The notes beneath the pieces were generated by a model, which was given only the letters and a program-made list of their open reading frames with translations, searched no databases and had not been told where the DNA came from. 64,000 nucleotides of DNA, taken from the NCBI RefSeq assembly GCF_024637875.1, contig NZ_CP102451.1, positions 375,001-439,000 on the forward strand, given 5' to 3'. The DNA is from Vagococcus luciliae. GTDB taxonomy: Bacteria > Bacillota > Bacilli > Lactobacillales > Vagococcaceae. Shown piece after piece: positions 1-15,528 of this stretch. The position numbers were made by a program, and so were the translations under genes. The number at the start of each line of letters is the position of its first letter. Position 1 is the stretch's first letter.

Positions 1-4316
<4,316 letters not shown>

Positions 4317-4486
4317 AAGTTGATAACATCTTACGATGTTTAGCTCATTTGTTTTAAAACTTGCTAGCGAATTGTATTCACTAAATATGGTTTGTTTCTA
4401 CATAGTAGAAACGCCCTACACATTTGGTTCGTCTTACTTTGTTCAGTTTTCAAAGGTCTAAACTTTGTTGCCGTAACAACTTTTAT

Positions 4487-4515
4487 ATCATAACAAGTTT
4501 ATAACAACTTGTCAA
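4487..4515 (-). promoter_or_regulatory. rrn promoter P2
   Basis: On the minus strand TTGACA (4510-4515), a 17-bp spacer and TATGAT (4487-4492). This is a near-consensus sigma-A promoter about 170 bp upstream of mature 16S and just before the leader arm of the processing stem. Confidence 0.85.
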
Positions 4516-4631
4516 CACTTTTTAAAATTATTTTTTGAATTTTCTGAAAATTCGTTCGCTAGAAGAAAAATCCTATTAGCTAAACTTTAAAAGTTGTATT
4601 TTTTAAAAGCTGTGTCTCAAGGACATGTATT

Positions 4632-4660
4632 AATATAACAAGATTATAGAGAAAGGTCAA
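4632..4660 (-). promoter_or_regulatory. rrn promoter P1
   Basis: On the minus strand TTGACC (4655-4660), a 17-bp spacer and TATATT (4632-4637), preceded by an A-tract (complement of 4661-4680) that could act as an UP element. It lies 145 bp upstream of P2, the tandem arrangement usual for Firmicute rrn operons. Confidence 0.75.
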
Positions 4661-4714
4661 CCTTTTTTTTAAAAAAAAATTCACAAACTTTAAATCAAAA
4701 TTTTATAATTTTCA

Positions 4715-4780
4715 TTCGGTATAAAAAATAATTTTTTAAATAAATCACTTTGAATTATCATTCATTTCTTTTATACCGAA
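4715..4780. repeat. 12-bp inverted repeat upstream of rrn P1
   Basis: TTCGGTATAAAA (4715-4726) and its exact complement TTTTATACCGAA (4769-4780) are separated by 42 nt of AT-rich DNA between the lysS terminator and rrn P1. No U-tract follows, so it is not an obvious terminator. Function unknown. Confidence 0.6.
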
Positions 4781-4822
4781 CTTTAAACATTTAATTATAG
4801 TTTTATAAACTATAAACAAAAT

Positions 4823-4849
4823 AAAAAAGTGAAGAAATTCTTCACTTTT

Positions 4850-4851
<2 letters not shown>
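4823..4851 (-). terminator. Rho-independent terminator after lysS
   Basis: AAAAAGTGAAGAA pairs with TTCTTCACTTTTT, followed on the minus strand by a T-run. The hairpin overlaps the lysS stop codon and separates lysS from the downstream rrn promoters. Confidence 0.85.
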
Positions 4852-6373
<1,522 letters not shown>

Positions 6374-6402
6374 CTACTCTCTCTTATAATGCCACAAATA
6401 GC

Positions 6403-6432
6403 AAAAAAAAGGCAAGTTAATTTGCCTTTTTT
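6403..6432 (-). terminator. Terminator after dusB
   Basis: AAAAGGCAA pairs with TTGCCTTTT around a short loop, with a long T-run on the minus strand. It overlaps the dusB stop codon. Confidence 0.8.
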
Positions 6433-7420
6433 ATCCGACTAAACCTTTTTCTTTCACAACTAATACATACTCATCTAGTAATTGGTTCATTTCTTCTTGT
6501 GTTGTTGCTTTATTAACGGCTAATCTTGTTTTAGTGGCTCTTGGAGCCCCTTTTAAATAATAAGCGGCATGTTGGCGAAACTCTAAACAACCAATTTTTT
6601 CACCCTTCAGGCGAATCAAACGATCTAAATGCAACTTAGCCGTTTCAATTTTTTCAGCTGGATGTGGTTCTTCCAATAACTCACCTGTCTCTAAGAAATG
6701 TTGTGTGCGATAAATCATCCACGGATTACCCAATGCTGCCCGACCTATCATCACACCATCGCATCCAACATAATCAATCATGCGTTTTGCATCTTCTGGG
6801 GTTCTCACATCTCCATTTCCCATAAAAGGAATCGTCAAATGCTTTTTAACTTCTCTTAAGACATCCCAATTGGCTTTGCCTTCATACATCTGCACGCGTG
6901 TTCGGCCATGCATTGCAACCGCACTAGCTCCTGCTTTTTCCGCGGCTAATGCATTTTCAACAGCATACACATGGTCCTCATCCCAACCAATACGTTGTTT
7001 AACTGTCACCGGAACACTGACAGAACTCGCCACAGCTTCGACCATTTCGTATACTTTATCTGGATCAAGCAACCATCTTGCTCCTGCTTCTGCTTTAATA
7101 ACTTTATTTACTGGACAGCCCATATTAATATCAATAATATCTGCTGTTGTATATTCTTCAACAAATTTAGCAGCTTCAACGAGATTTTCTTTATTACCAC
7201 CAAAAATTTGTAAACTAAGTGGGTGTTCTGTTTCATCAATATAAAGCATTTCTAGTGTTTTTTTATTTCGTTGTTGAATGCCTTTGTCACTAATCATTTC
7301 ACATACAACAAGTCCTGCACCAAACTCTTTGACTGTCACGCGAAAAGCAGAGTTACTCACTCCAGCCATTGGTGCGACAACCACTCGATTAGGAATCTCG
7401 ACGTTCCCTATTTTCCACAT
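6431..7420 (-). CDS. dusB: tRNA-dihydrouridine synthase DusB
   Basis: FMN-dependent reductase that converts uridine to dihydrouridine in the tRNA D-loop. The N-terminal TIM barrel opens with [15 protein letters not shown]. The catalytic cysteine is in the MGCPVNKV motif (about residues 99-106) and flavin contacts are in [11 protein letters not shown] and [13 protein letters not shown]; a C-terminal helical tRNA-binding domain follows. The 329 residues match the family. It lies 14 bp downstream of hslO and is probably co-transcribed with it, as yacF is near hslO in Bacillus. SD GGAGG 8 nt before ATG. Confidence 0.96.
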   Translation of the reverse strand: MWKIGNVEIPNRVVVAPMAGVSNSAFRVTVKEFGAGLVVCEMISDKGIQQRNKKTLEMLYIDETEHPLSLQIFGGNKENLVEAAKFVEEYTTADIIDINMGCPVNKVIKAEAGARWLLDPDKVYEMVEAVASSVSVPVTVKQRIGWDEDHVYAVENALAAEKAGASAVAMHGRTRVQMYEGKANWDVLREVKKHLTIPFMGNGDVRTPEDAKRMIDYVGCDGVMIGRAALGNPWMIYRTQHFLETGELLEEPHPAEKIETAKLHLDRLIRLKGEKIGCLEFRQHAAYYLKGAPRATKTRLAVNKATTQEEMNQLLDEYVLVVKEKGLVG

Positions 7421-7434
7421 CGGGTTTCCTCCTT

Positions 7435-8337
7435 TTAAGACTGCATAGCCTCGTCTCTTAATACGGATAACTCATCTGCGGAATAATGGTATTTCTCTCC
7501 GCAGAAATGACAAACTGCCTCAGCTCCATTATCTTCTTCTATCATTTGAGTCAACTCCTCTACCCCTAGAGTAATCAACGCTGAAGAAAAACGTTCTTTA
7601 GAACAGTCACATTGAAACTCGACTGGCATCGTATCTAAAATTTCAACATTCTCTTCCCCTAATAAACGGTAAAGAATTTCTTCTGGTGTTTCACCTTGAT
7701 CTAATAAATTAGACACTTGCGGAATATCAGCTAAACGTTTTTCAATCTCAACGAGCGTTTCTTCTGACGCAAACGGCATCACTTGAATCATAAATCCACC
7801 TGCCGCTTTTACAACGTCATCATTTTCATTATCAACTAATACACTTAACCCGACTGCTGAAGGAACTTGTTCCGATGTGGCTAAATAATAAGTAAAATCT
7901 TCGGCCAACTCACCTGAAACTAATGGCACTTGTCCTGTAAATGGTTCTCTTAAACCTAAATCTTTCACAACACTTAAAGAGCCATTTGTTCCCACTCCGC
8001 CACGTACATCAATTTTTCCTAGTGCATTTGCAGGTAAATTAACTTGTGGGTTTTTAACGTATCCTTTAACATGACCCTTAGCATCGGCATCTACTACGAT
8101 AGCACCGATTGGCCCATCGCCTTGAATACGAACTGTTAGTGTTTCATCACCTTTATGCATTGAACCTAGCATCAACGCACCTGTCAATGAACGACCTAAT
8201 GCTGCAGTAGAAGTGCGCCATGTGTCATGACGTTGTTGCGCTTCACTTACTAACTCGGTTGTGCGTGTTGCCATTGCTCGTATTTCTCCATTAAAGCATA
8301 ATGCTTTCACTAAATAATCTGTTGTTTGTTTACTCAT
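7435..8337 (-). CDS. hslO: Redox-regulated chaperone Hsp33
   Basis: Holdase chaperone activated when its zinc-binding cysteines oxidise, protecting cytosolic proteins from oxidative unfolding. The 300-residue protein has the N-terminal Hsp33 fold ([18 protein letters not shown]) and the C-terminal redox switch, four cysteines as CDC (about residues 243-245) and CHFC (about 275-278), the expected CXC-X27-32-CXXC spacing. It lies between ftsH and dusB; a terminator separates it from ftsH, so it probably starts a short hslO-dusB unit. The SD is weak (AGGCAAG). Confidence 0.97.
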   Translation of the reverse strand: MSKQTTDYLVKALCFNGEIRAMATRTTELVSEAQQRHDTWRTSTAALGRSLTGALMLGSMHKGDETLTVRIQGDGPIGAIVVDADAKGHVKGYVKNPQVNLPANALGKIDVRGGVGTNGSLSVVKDLGLREPFTGQVPLVSGELAEDFTYYLATSEQVPSAVGLSVLVDNENDDVVKAAGGFMIQVMPFASEETLVEIEKRLADIPQVSNLLDQGETPEEILYRLLGEENVEILDTMPVEFQCDCSKERFSSALITLGVEELTQMIEEDNGAEAVCHFCGEKYHYSADELSVLRDEAMQS

Positions 8338-8375
8338 TTTTCTTGCCTACTTTCTTTCTTTTATTCTTCCCAATT

Positions 8376-8410
8376 AAAAAGTGGGCTATACTTTCGTATA
8401 TCCCACTTAT
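8376..8410 (-). terminator. Terminator after ftsH
   Basis: AAGTGGG(A)TATA pairs with TATA(G)CCCACTT around a CGAAAG loop on the minus strand, followed by TTTTTAATT. It separates ftsH from hslO. Confidence 0.8.
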
Positions 8411-8443
8411 CATAACGTATTTGATTAAATCTTAAAACTATTT

Positions 8444-10543
8444 TTACTCAGATTTATCGTCTTTCACAGCTTCTTCATCTTCTTTAATCGAATGTGATAA
8501 TTCTTCATCACGTTCTTTTAAATCATGTTCCGCTTCTTTTTCTTCAGTAAATTCAGCTTTTTGTTTTTCTGCATCTTTTCTTTCCAAAGCTTCTTTTACT
8601 TCTTCAAAAGAACCATCTTTTTCACTTGGATACTCTTCAGGTTTATCATCACTTGGCATTTTACCTTCTTCAAACAATGATTTAATTTGTTTCGCATCAA
8701 GTGTTTCATATTTAAGTAATGACTCTGCGATTAACTTGTGTTCATCACGATGTGCTTCAATAATTTCAACCGCTTTTTGATGAGCACGATTCAAGATATT
8801 ACGAACTTCTTCATCGATTTGGAACGCAATTTGTTCTGAATAAGTTTTTGTTTGTCCATAATCACGGCCAACAAAGACTTGATGGTTTCCTTCATATTGT
8901 ACAGGACCTAGTGAATCACTCATACCATATTCAGTCACCATTGAACGAGCTAAGTTAGTCGCTTGTTCAAAGTCATTACTTGCCCCAGTAGATTTCACAC
9001 CAAAGATAATTTCTTCAGCAACACGTCCACCAAGCAACCCAACGATTTGTTCGAACATTTCGTTTTGAGTCATTAAGAAACGATCTTCTTTTGGTAAAGC
9101 AATCATGTATCCACCAGCACGTCCGCGTGGAACGATTGTTACTTTATGGACAATTCTTGCATCACTTAACACCAATCCACAGATTGTATGACCTGCTTCA
9201 TGGTAAGCAACCATTGAACGTTCTTTTTTACTAATCATGCGGTCTTTCTTAGCAGGACCAGCAATGACTCTATCCTGTGCTTCATCAATATCTGATGCAT
9301 CAATTTTCTTTTTATTACGTCGAGCCGCTACAAGGGCAGCTTCGTTTAATACGTTTTCTAAGTCTGCACCGGCAAATCCTGGTGTTTGTTGTGCGACAAC
9401 TTTTAAATCAACATCGCTTGCTAAAGGTTTGTTACGAGAATGAACTCGCAAAATTTGTTCACGACCTTTAACATCAGGTGTTCCAACAAGAACTTGTCTG
9501 TCAAAACGTCCTGGACGAAGTAACGCAGGGTCTAACACGTCTGAACGGTTTGTTGCGGCAATAACGATAACTCCTTCATTACCATTGAAACCATCCATTT
9601 CAACAAGCAATTGGTTAAGGGTTTGTTCACGTTCATCGTGTCCTCCGCCCATACCGGCACCACGTTGACGACCAACTGCATCAATTTCATCAATGAAGAT
9701 AATCGCTGGCGCTGATTTTTTCGCTGTTTCAAATAAATCACGTACACGACTTGCCCCAACCCCGACAAACATCTCAACAAAGTCTGAACCCGAAATAGAG
9801 AAGAATGGTACGCCAGCTTCTCCGGCAACAGCTTTTGCTAGTAATGTTTTACCAGTTCCGGGAGGTCCTTCAAGTAACACACCTGCAGGAATTCTTGCCC
9901 CAAGTTCCACAAAACGACGTGGGTCTTTTAAAAACTCAACAACTTCAACCAATTCTTGTTTTTCTTCTTCAGCTCCTGCTACGTCAGAAAAACGAACGTT
10001 GATTGATTTTTTATCTGCTTCTTTTGTTTTAGATTTCCCAAAGTTCATGACACGGCCATTTCCACCGCCTTGCCCACCTTGTCCCATCATCATATAAAAT
10101 AGGAATACCATTAGTAAAACTGGTAAGAAACTAAACAATAGTGATACCCAAACGCTGTTGTTAGATTGCTCTTTCACAACAAATTTGGTTCCTGATTCAC
10201 TCGCTGTATCACTAATGTTGGCAATCGTTGCATCATTCGGTAAAACAGAGGTAGTAAATCGTTTTGATTTTACTTTTGTTTTACCAAATACTGGTAAGCC
10301 ACCTGAATCAGTGATTTTTTGTTCTTCACGATACTCACCTGTAATTTTGTAAACGCCATTTGCTGGCTGTACGGTGAAATCTTTGACTTGATCATCTTTT
10401 AATTGTTGATAGAACGTTGAATAATTTATAGTAGGAGATTGGTCGCCGCCTTGTCCAAAGAAGAAGTATACTATTGTAATCATTGATAAAAATACAATAA
10501 TATAATAAAGCGAGTTACGCATCCCTGAATTCTTTTTATTCAT
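8444..10543 (-). CDS. ftsH: ATP-dependent zinc metalloprotease FtsH
   Basis: Membrane-anchored AAA+ protease that degrades misfolded membrane proteins and regulatory proteins. In order: TM1 (about 11-30), an extracytoplasmic domain, TM2 (about 131-153), a glycine-rich linker, the AAA domain with Walker A GPPGTGKT (about 226-233), Walker B IIFIDEID and second region of homology ending RPGRFDR, and the M41 protease with zinc motif HEAGH (about 450). The last 70 or so residues form a highly charged Glu/Lys/Asp tail, probably disordered and typical of lactic acid bacterial FtsH. SD AAGGAGG precedes ATG. It lies directly after hpt, as in Bacillus. Confidence 0.98.
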   Translation of the reverse strand: MNKKNSGMRNSLYYIIVFLSMITIVYFFFGQGGDQSPTINYSTFYQQLKDDQVKDFTVQPANGVYKITGEYREEQKITDSGGLPVFGKTKVKSKRFTTSVLPNDATIANISDTASESGTKFVVKEQSNNSVWVSLLFSFLPVLLMVFLFYMMMGQGGQGGGNGRVMNFGKSKTKEADKKSINVRFSDVAGAEEEKQELVEVVEFLKDPRRFVELGARIPAGVLLEGPPGTGKTLLAKAVAGEAGVPFFSISGSDFVEMFVGVGASRVRDLFETAKKSAPAIIFIDEIDAVGRQRGAGMGGGHDEREQTLNQLLVEMDGFNGNEGVIVIAATNRSDVLDPALLRPGRFDRQVLVGTPDVKGREQILRVHSRNKPLASDVDLKVVAQQTPGFAGADLENVLNEAALVAARRNKKKIDASDIDEAQDRVIAGPAKKDRMISKKERSMVAYHEAGHTICGLVLSDARIVHKVTIVPRGRAGGYMIALPKEDRFLMTQNEMFEQIVGLLGGRVAEEIIFGVKSTGASNDFEQATNLARSMVTEYGMSDSLGPVQYEGNHQVFVGRDYGQTKTYSEQIAFQIDEEVRNILNRAHQKAVEIIEAHRDEHKLIAESLLKYETLDAKQIKSLFEEGKMPSDDKPEEYPSEKDGSFEEVKEALERKDAEKQKAEFTEEKEAEHDLKERDEELSHSIKEDEEAVKDDKSE

Positions 10544-10623
10544 ACATGTCCTCCTTCTCTATATTAAATTTTTAGTTTGTAATCATTACTAAGAAATTAT
10601 TGTAACACTAAATGTTCGAAAAA

Positions 10624-11169
10624 TTAAGCATTTTCGTATATTTCTGGTTTTAATACACCGATATATGGAAGATTACGATAATCTTCAGCATAATCTAAAC
10701 CATATCCTACAACAAATTCGTTTGGCACTTCAAAACCAACATAGTCAGCTGCCATATCAACAACACGACCTTCTGGTTTATCAAGCATCGTTACAATTTT
10801 AACAGAAGCTGCTTTACGGTGTTTCAATAAGTCAACAAGGTATTTTAATGTACGGCCACTATCGATAATATCTTCTACTAAGATAATATGACGACCTTCA
10901 ACTACCGTACTTAAATCTTTCAAAATACGAACTTCACCAGATGAGACAGTCGCATTGCCATAACTTGACACATCCATAAAATCCATTTCCATGTGAATTG
11001 GCATAGCACGAACTAAATCCGATAAAAACGGAACCGCTCCTTTTAAAATACCAACAACTAAAGGAAACTTATCCTGGTACTCACGACTAATCTCTTCACC
11101 TAAAACAGCAACTCGTTCTTGAATTTGTTGTTCTGAATAAAATGTTTTTTCGATATCTTTTTCTAACAT
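10624..11169 (-). CDS. hpt: Hypoxanthine-guanine phosphoribosyltransferase
   Basis: Purine salvage enzyme that makes IMP and GMP from hypoxanthine or guanine and PRPP. The 181 residues are the usual length. The PRPP-binding motif is [13 protein letters not shown] (about residues 95-107) and the flexible-loop segment is MDVSSYGN. It starts 18 bp after tilS and is very likely co-transcribed with it; the tilS-hpt-ftsH order is conserved in Firmicutes, where HprT has been linked to ftsH regulation. SD GGAG lies before ATG. Confidence 0.97.
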   Translation of the reverse strand: MLEKDIEKTFYSEQQIQERVAVLGEEISREYQDKFPLVVGILKGAVPFLSDLVRAMPIHMEMDFMDVSSYGNATVSSGEVRILKDLSTVVEGRHIILVEDIIDSGRTLKYLVDLLKHRKAASVKIVTMLDKPEGRVVDMAADYVGFEVPNEFVVGYGLDYAEDYRNLPYIGVLKPEIYENA

Positions 11170-11187
11170 TGGGTTCTCCTTCCAAAC

Positions 11188-12582
11188 TTACTCATCCCTT
11201 TGATATAAGTAGACGAGCTTATACTGTATTTTATCAGTTTCATGATGAATACTCAAATAAGATTCTCTAAATGGTAAAAGCCATAGAAGATACCCTTTTT
11301 CATCGAAAACAAGCCAACTTAAATCACGTAATTTAGTTGGTATTTTTTCATCAATAAAATATCGTGATACTTTCTTAGTCTGACCTTTATAATTATATAC
11401 GAATCTGTCGCCAGCTTCACGTTTTCTGACTCGAATCGTATGATTTTTTCCATGTGTGTAAATCATCTCTTTTAAGTGCCAGTTAATCAATTCAATTGGA
11501 ATGTCCTCTTTACCCAATTCAAAAAATCCTAACCATTGATTATTAGACAAAAATACTCCCTGATTTTTTACCAAATCAAATACATCATATTTATTTAGTG
11601 ACTCTTTTTTTTGATAGATAGTAAGTATTTCATAATTTTTTTCAACAATCCAATTGTTTCCTAATAATAATTGTTGATTTGGTTTATCATTATTAATCAG
11701 TTGTTGTATCTGATTCATATGCTCGTATCCTACAACCAGGCTAGTTTTTTCTTGAATATCTGTTAATATATATCGAATTACTTCAGATTGTATCGCTAAA
11801 TTGTGTCTTTTTAACGAAATATAATCTAATTGCCATGTATTATTTTGATAACAAACCAGTAACTCAATTAAAGGCTGCAACAATTCATCAATGACTTGCC
11901 TTTGATTGGAAATTTCTTGAGATAAGCGTAATATTCCGTTACCAAAATTAGGGTTTTCTTTTTCTAGCATAGGACGGATGTGGTGACGAATACGATTTCG
12001 AAAATAATTATCGGAAAGATTACTACTATCTTCATAATACGGTATATTTTTTGCTTTAGCGTATGCATAAAGTTCTTTTTTAGAAAAACTTAATAACGGG
12101 CGAATAACTTCATTTACTCCTAGTGAGCGTGTTTTTTCAATCCCAACCAACTTTCTTAATTGACTTCCTTGAATCCATCGCATCAAAATCGTTTCGACAG
12201 CATCATCTTTATGATGAGCCGTTAATAAATACGTGCTATTGGTTTCTTGCATCACTTTTTCAAAAAAGGCATAGCGAAATGTTCTTGCTTGTTGCTCTAC
12301 ATTTGTGTCAACGGTTTTTCCTTCGTCCCATATACCGACAAAACAGGGTGTTTGGTACGTTTGGGCATAATTTTCTACAAATAATTGCTCCTCTTTTGAC
12401 TCAGGTCTTAATTGATGGTTAATATGCGCTACATAAATCACCGGTCGCTTATCTTTAGGTAATTGACACAATAGATAAAGCAACACCATGGAGTCAACTC
12501 CTCCAGACACTCCTACCACAATATTGGTTTGCGGCGTCAACTGATACTCTGACTGAATAATCTTTTCAAATTTTTGATACAC
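11188..12582 (-). CDS. tilS: tRNA(Ile)-lysidine synthase
   Basis: Modifies cytidine-34 of tRNA-Ile (CAU) to lysidine so that it reads AUA rather than AUG; essential. The N-terminal PP-loop ATPase motif is SGGVDSMVLLYLL (from about residue 26). The TilS signature TAHHKDDAVETILMR follows at about 121-135, then the TilS C-terminal domains containing RKREAGDRF. The 464-residue length fits. The start is GTG at 12582 with GGAGG upstream. The AT-rich, Lys/Asn-rich C-terminal half is usual for this fast-evolving protein. Confidence 0.96.
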   Translation of the reverse strand: MYQKFEKIIQSEYQLTPQTNIVVGVSGGVDSMVLLYLLCQLPKDKRPVIYVAHINHQLRPESKEEQLFVENYAQTYQTPCFVGIWDEGKTVDTNVEQQARTFRYAFFEKVMQETNSTYLLTAHHKDDAVETILMRWIQGSQLRKLVGIEKTRSLGVNEVIRPLLSFSKKELYAYAKAKNIPYYEDSSNLSDNYFRNRIRHHIRPMLEKENPNFGNGILRLSQEISNQRQVIDELLQPLIELLVCYQNNTWQLDYISLKRHNLAIQSEVIRYILTDIQEKTSLVVGYEHMNQIQQLINNDKPNQQLLLGNNWIVEKNYEILTIYQKKESLNKYDVFDLVKNQGVFLSNNQWLGFFELGKEDIPIELINWHLKEMIYTHGKNHTIRVRKREAGDRFVYNYKGQTKKVSRYFIDEKIPTKLRDLSWLVFDEKGYLLWLLPFRESYLSIHHETDKIQYKLVYLYQRDE

Positions 12583-12605
12583 AAACTTTCCTCCACTTTT
12601 CCATA

Positions 12606-12635
12606 TAAAAAAAGGATAAGAGAACTCTCTTACCC
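12606..12635 (-). terminator. Terminator between the S1-domain gene and tilS
   Basis: On the minus strand GGGTAAGAG pairs with CTCTTATCC (one G-U) and is followed by seven T. It ends the upstream operon; read-through would be needed to reach tilS. Confidence 0.75.
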
Positions 12636-12645
12636 TTCTATCTAT

Positions 12646-13131
12646 TTAGTTACGACGTCCGCCACGTCCGCCACGTTTTCCTTCAGTACTGCGTTTTAAT
12701 GTACTTAATCTATCATCACTATCTTTTAAGAAGTTAGTCATTAATGAATCAAAACTTTCTTTTTGTGGAGTAGCTACTGCTGCAGGTTTACGATTATTTC
12801 TACCACGGTCATTTCCACCTCGGTTGTTACGATCAGACTGGTAATTATTTGATGAACGTTTGTATTCTTTACGCTCACGCTGTGCTGGGCGTTCTTCTTC
12901 GTTGGCACGCTTGATTGATAACCCAATTTTTCCGTCATCTCCAACGCTCATTACTTTTACTTCAACTTCATCATTCATCTTTAAAACATCGTTGATATCT
13001 TTTACAAAGCTATTAGATACCTCACTAATATGTACCAATCCTGTTTTTCCATCGCCTAAATCTACAAACGCTCCAAAATTAGTAATACCTGACACTTTAC
13101 CAGATAACTTTGTCCCCACTTCGATTGACAT
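12646..13131 (-). CDS. S1 RNA-binding domain protein (YabR / GSP13-like)
   Basis: Small RNA-binding protein of the YabR/general stress protein 13 group, probably ribosome-associated. An S1 OB-fold fills residues 1-75 (GTKLSGKVSGITNFGAFVDL, then GLVHISEVS and GKIGLSIKR). The rest is a low-complexity Arg/Gly/Asn region (SDRNNRGGNDRGRNN) ending GGRGGRRN, probably disordered. It lies between divIC and tilS, exactly where yabR lies in Bacillus. SD GGAGG is 12 nt from ATG, a longish spacing. The precise RNA target is unknown. Confidence 0.93.
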   Translation of the reverse strand: MSIEVGTKLSGKVSGITNFGAFVDLGDGKTGLVHISEVSNSFVKDINDVLKMNDEVEVKVMSVGDDGKIGLSIKRANEEERPAQRERKEYKRSSNNYQSDRNNRGGNDRGRNNRKPAAVATPQKESFDSLMTNFLKDSDDRLSTLKRSTEGKRGGRGGRRN

Positions 13132-13204
13132 AAAAAAATTTTTCCTCCTTGAATCCTCTTTATATATTATTTTTTTATTAACTTAATACTCGATTACCGC
13201 TGTT

Positions 13205-13588
13205 TTAATTTGCACCACTCAGTCCTGGAATACTGTATACTTGTTCGCCTTCTTTAGAGTAAAAATATTTGGCACGTGCAACTTTCTCAACATATTCGGG
13301 ATCCTTTAACAATTTTACTTCGTTTTCCAAATCCTTCTTTTCTGTTTTTACTTTTGCATATTCCTTTTTTACCTCTGTGTGATTTTGTTGTAGTGATAAC
13401 AGATGTTGTCCATTGCGAAATAAGTTAATTCCCATGAACGTAAATAAACCAAAGGCTAATACAAACATAACCGTTAAGCGTCGACGTTTGTAAATCATTT
13501 GTTTTTGTTCACGTTGAGCTTTCGCCATTTGCGACGAAGGTTTTTTTTCACTTGTCTCAAGGGCCAATAACGTTTTTTTCTCACTCAT
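13205..13588 (-). CDS. divIC: Septum formation initiator DivIC
   Basis: Bitopic divisome protein of the FtsB/DivIC family that bridges early and late division proteins with FtsL/DivIB. The 127 residues comprise a basic cytoplasmic tail, one TM segment (about 36-56), a coiled coil (LSLQQNHTEVKKEYAKVKTEKKDLENEV region, about 67-95) and a short conserved C-terminal extracellular part (KYFYSKEGEQVYSIPG). It sits in the conserved rqcP-divIC-S1 order and has its own likely promoter at 13626-13655. Confidence 0.94.
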   Translation of the reverse strand: MSEKKTLLALETSEKKPSSQMAKAQREQKQMIYKRRRLTVMFVLAFGLFTFMGINLFRNGQHLLSLQQNHTEVKKEYAKVKTEKKDLENEVKLLKDPEYVEKVARAKYFYSKEGEQVYSIPGLSGAN

Positions 13589-13625
13589 GATACACTAGAC
13601 TCCATTTCTGTTTATACTTGTGTTC

Positions 13626-13655
13626 ATTATACCAACTAGCCTCATTAATGTCTAA
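13626..13655 (-). promoter_or_regulatory. Candidate divIC promoter
   Basis: On the minus strand TTAGAC (13650-13655), an 18-bp spacer and consensus TATAAT (13626-13631), about 38 bp upstream of the divIC start and after the rqcP stop. Confidence 0.6.
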
Positions 13656-13670
13656 TACTTATCGCTGATT

Positions 13671-13931
13671 TTAGTCTTGATTTTTGGTTTCGCTAATAAT
13701 TTCGTATAAATCTTTTGCTTCATCTTTTTTAGTTGTGTCTTTTAAGTCTAATACTTTAACTTCTAATGTTTTATTACCAAACATGATTGTAATCACATCT
13801 CCTATTTTAACAGAAGTCGATGATTTAGCTAATTTGTGATTCACTTGAATCCGACCTTTATCAGCTATTTCTTTTGCAATTGTTCGACGTTTTATAATTC
13901 TTGAAATTTTTAAAAATTTATCTAATCTCAT
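13671..13931 (-). CDS. rqcP: RNA-binding S4 domain protein RqcP
   Basis: Ribosome quality-control factor (YabO) that works with RqcH to add alanine tails to nascent chains on obstructed 50S subunits; an Hsp15-like S4 protein. The 86 residues begin [20 protein letters not shown], and the S4 fold continues with [19 protein letters not shown] lies 6 nt before this ATG and only 3 nt before an adjacent upstream ATG, so the second ATG was chosen; a much longer upstream extension would overlap the flippase gene and is unlikely. It is part of the pth-mfd-flippase-rqcP-divIC cluster. Confidence 0.93.
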   Translation of the reverse strand: MRLDKFLKISRIIKRRTIAKEIADKGRIQVNHKLAKSSTSVKIGDVITIMFGNKTLEVKVLDLKDTTKKDEAKDLYEIISETKNQD

Positions 13932-13950
13932 CATTGTCCTCCTAAATCTA

Positions 13951-15528
13951 TTAATAAAAATGTTTATATATTTTTTGGCCAAATGGCAACATGTTCCATT
14001 CATCATAACTAAATAATTTTAATTTCACAATACTTATTAGATAGATAGTAACTCCAATACAGACACCTACTAGTGTTAAAGCAAACGTCACTCCTCGATG
14101 GGTCATGAGTAAACCGTTAGCTAAACAGATAACTCTAAATCCATAGACTCCAATAGTCATCAACCCTAAACTAATCAATAATTTCATTAAAAAAAGTTTG
14201 CCAACCGCTACGTCGAATTCCTTACGGATCAGGTAATGATGCAAGACAAGTAAACAACCTAACAACCCTAGTAACGTACTCACACTTGAACCCATTGTTC
14301 CAAAATAATAGGTTAAAGATGGTGTCAAAACACTCTTCAATAACACACCAAATATTGCAGCGACAAATTGATAATGTACTCGGTTTTGACTTTGATAAAT
14401 TGTTTGATACGTTTGAATCATTGAGGCAATACTAACAGACAGTACAAATAGCGACAATGTTGATGCTCCATCATTGTTACTAAAAAGTGTCACATTAACA
14501 AATGGAATCATGATGGCTAATCCAATACCTGCTGCCATAGAAATACTCAATGACACTTTTAAATAGGATAACACCATTGATTGATAATCTGATTTCTTTT
14601 TACTTTTATAGTAATGAGTTAACGTTGGCATGAATGTAGCAGTCATTGCGATGGCCACAACCAATCCTAATTGTACCAATGGCTGACCTCTATCAAAGAC
14701 TCCCTTTGCTATCTTAGCCGACAAATCGGGTAGTCCTGAAAAGACTAAATATTTTTTTATCGTAAATGAATCAATCAATTGAAAAATAACGAGATAAGCA
14801 CTAAAAAAGCAAATCGTCCCACCTTCTAATACTAATCGTCTTAGCAACCCATTATCACGCTGCTCCTTTGAGGAAATTGGATAAAAAGATAACGGCTGCT
14901 TTCTTGCATAGTATATTAACACCACAATCGCACATATTCCACCCACAATCGCACCAGATGTGGCAATACTTCCTATTTGGTAAACATTTAAACTTTGCGT
15001 ATAAAACAACCAACCAGAAAGTAAAATAATCCCCACACGAATCCCCTGTTCCACTAACTGAGACGTTGCAGTTGGTAACATATTCACCTCTCCTTGAAAA
15101 TAACCTCTAAAAGTAGATAAAAATGGTACCAGTAAAAATACCAACGATACAACACGAATAAGTGGTATGAGCTCTTTGTCTCCCATCATCATGGCAATGA
15201 GTGGTGACCCAACAAATAACCCTAAAAACAAACAGATAGACAAGAAACTAACATAATAAAAAAATTGGGTGAGAATTTTCTTTCTTTCAATCAAAGACTC
15301 TTCACTAGCTAAAATTTTTGATAAAAATACAGGCATACCAGATAACGAAAATGTCATCGCAATACCATAGATAGGGTACACTTGTTGATACACATAAAAC
15401 CCTTCGTCTCCCACTAAATTTTGAAATGGCACGCGATACACAGCGCTCAGTATCTTCACCACAAAAGAAGTAATCGTTAAAATCAACGTTCCTTTTAAAA
15501 CAGTTTTTTCTACTTTAATTTTTTCCAT
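13951..15528 (-). CDS. Polysaccharide/lipid II-type flippase, MATE/MOP family (YabM/SpoVB-like)
   Basis: Multi-pass membrane protein of the MOP exporter superfamily (polysaccharide biosynthesis/SpoVB group), about 525 residues with about 14 predicted hydrophobic segments. The N-terminal family signature is [21 protein letters not shown] and a second conserved block is [15 protein letters not shown]. The probable role is translocation of a lipid-linked cell-wall precursor; the substrate cannot be read from sequence. The chosen start (MEKIKVEKT) overlaps the mfd 3' end, with AGG 9 nt upstream; two further ATGs lie just upstream. It is translationally coupled to mfd and occupies the yabM position of Bacillus. 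Confidence 0.88.
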   Translation of the reverse strand: MEKIKVEKTVLKGTLILTITSFVVKILSAVYRVPFQNLVGDEGFYVYQQVYPIYGIAMTFSLSGMPVFLSKILASEESLIERKKILTQFFYYVSFLSICLFLGLFVGSPLIAMMMGDKELIPLIRVVSLVFLLVPFLSTFRGYFQGEVNMLPTATSQLVEQGIRVGIILLSGWLFYTQSLNVYQIGSIATSGAIVGGICAIVVLIYYARKQPLSFYPISSKEQRDNGLLRRLVLEGGTICFFSAYLVIFQLIDSFTIKKYLVFSGLPDLSAKIAKGVFDRGQPLVQLGLVVAIAMTATFMPTLTHYYKSKKKSDYQSMVLSYLKVSLSISMAAGIGLAIMIPFVNVTLFSNNDGASTLSLFVLSVSIASMIQTYQTIYQSQNRVHYQFVAAIFGVLLKSVLTPSLTYYFGTMGSSVSTLLGLLGCLLVLHHYLIRKEFDVAVGKLFLMKLLISLGLMTIGVYGFRVICLANGLLMTHRGVTFALTLVGVCIGVTIYLISIVKLKLFSYDEWNMLPFGQKIYKHFY

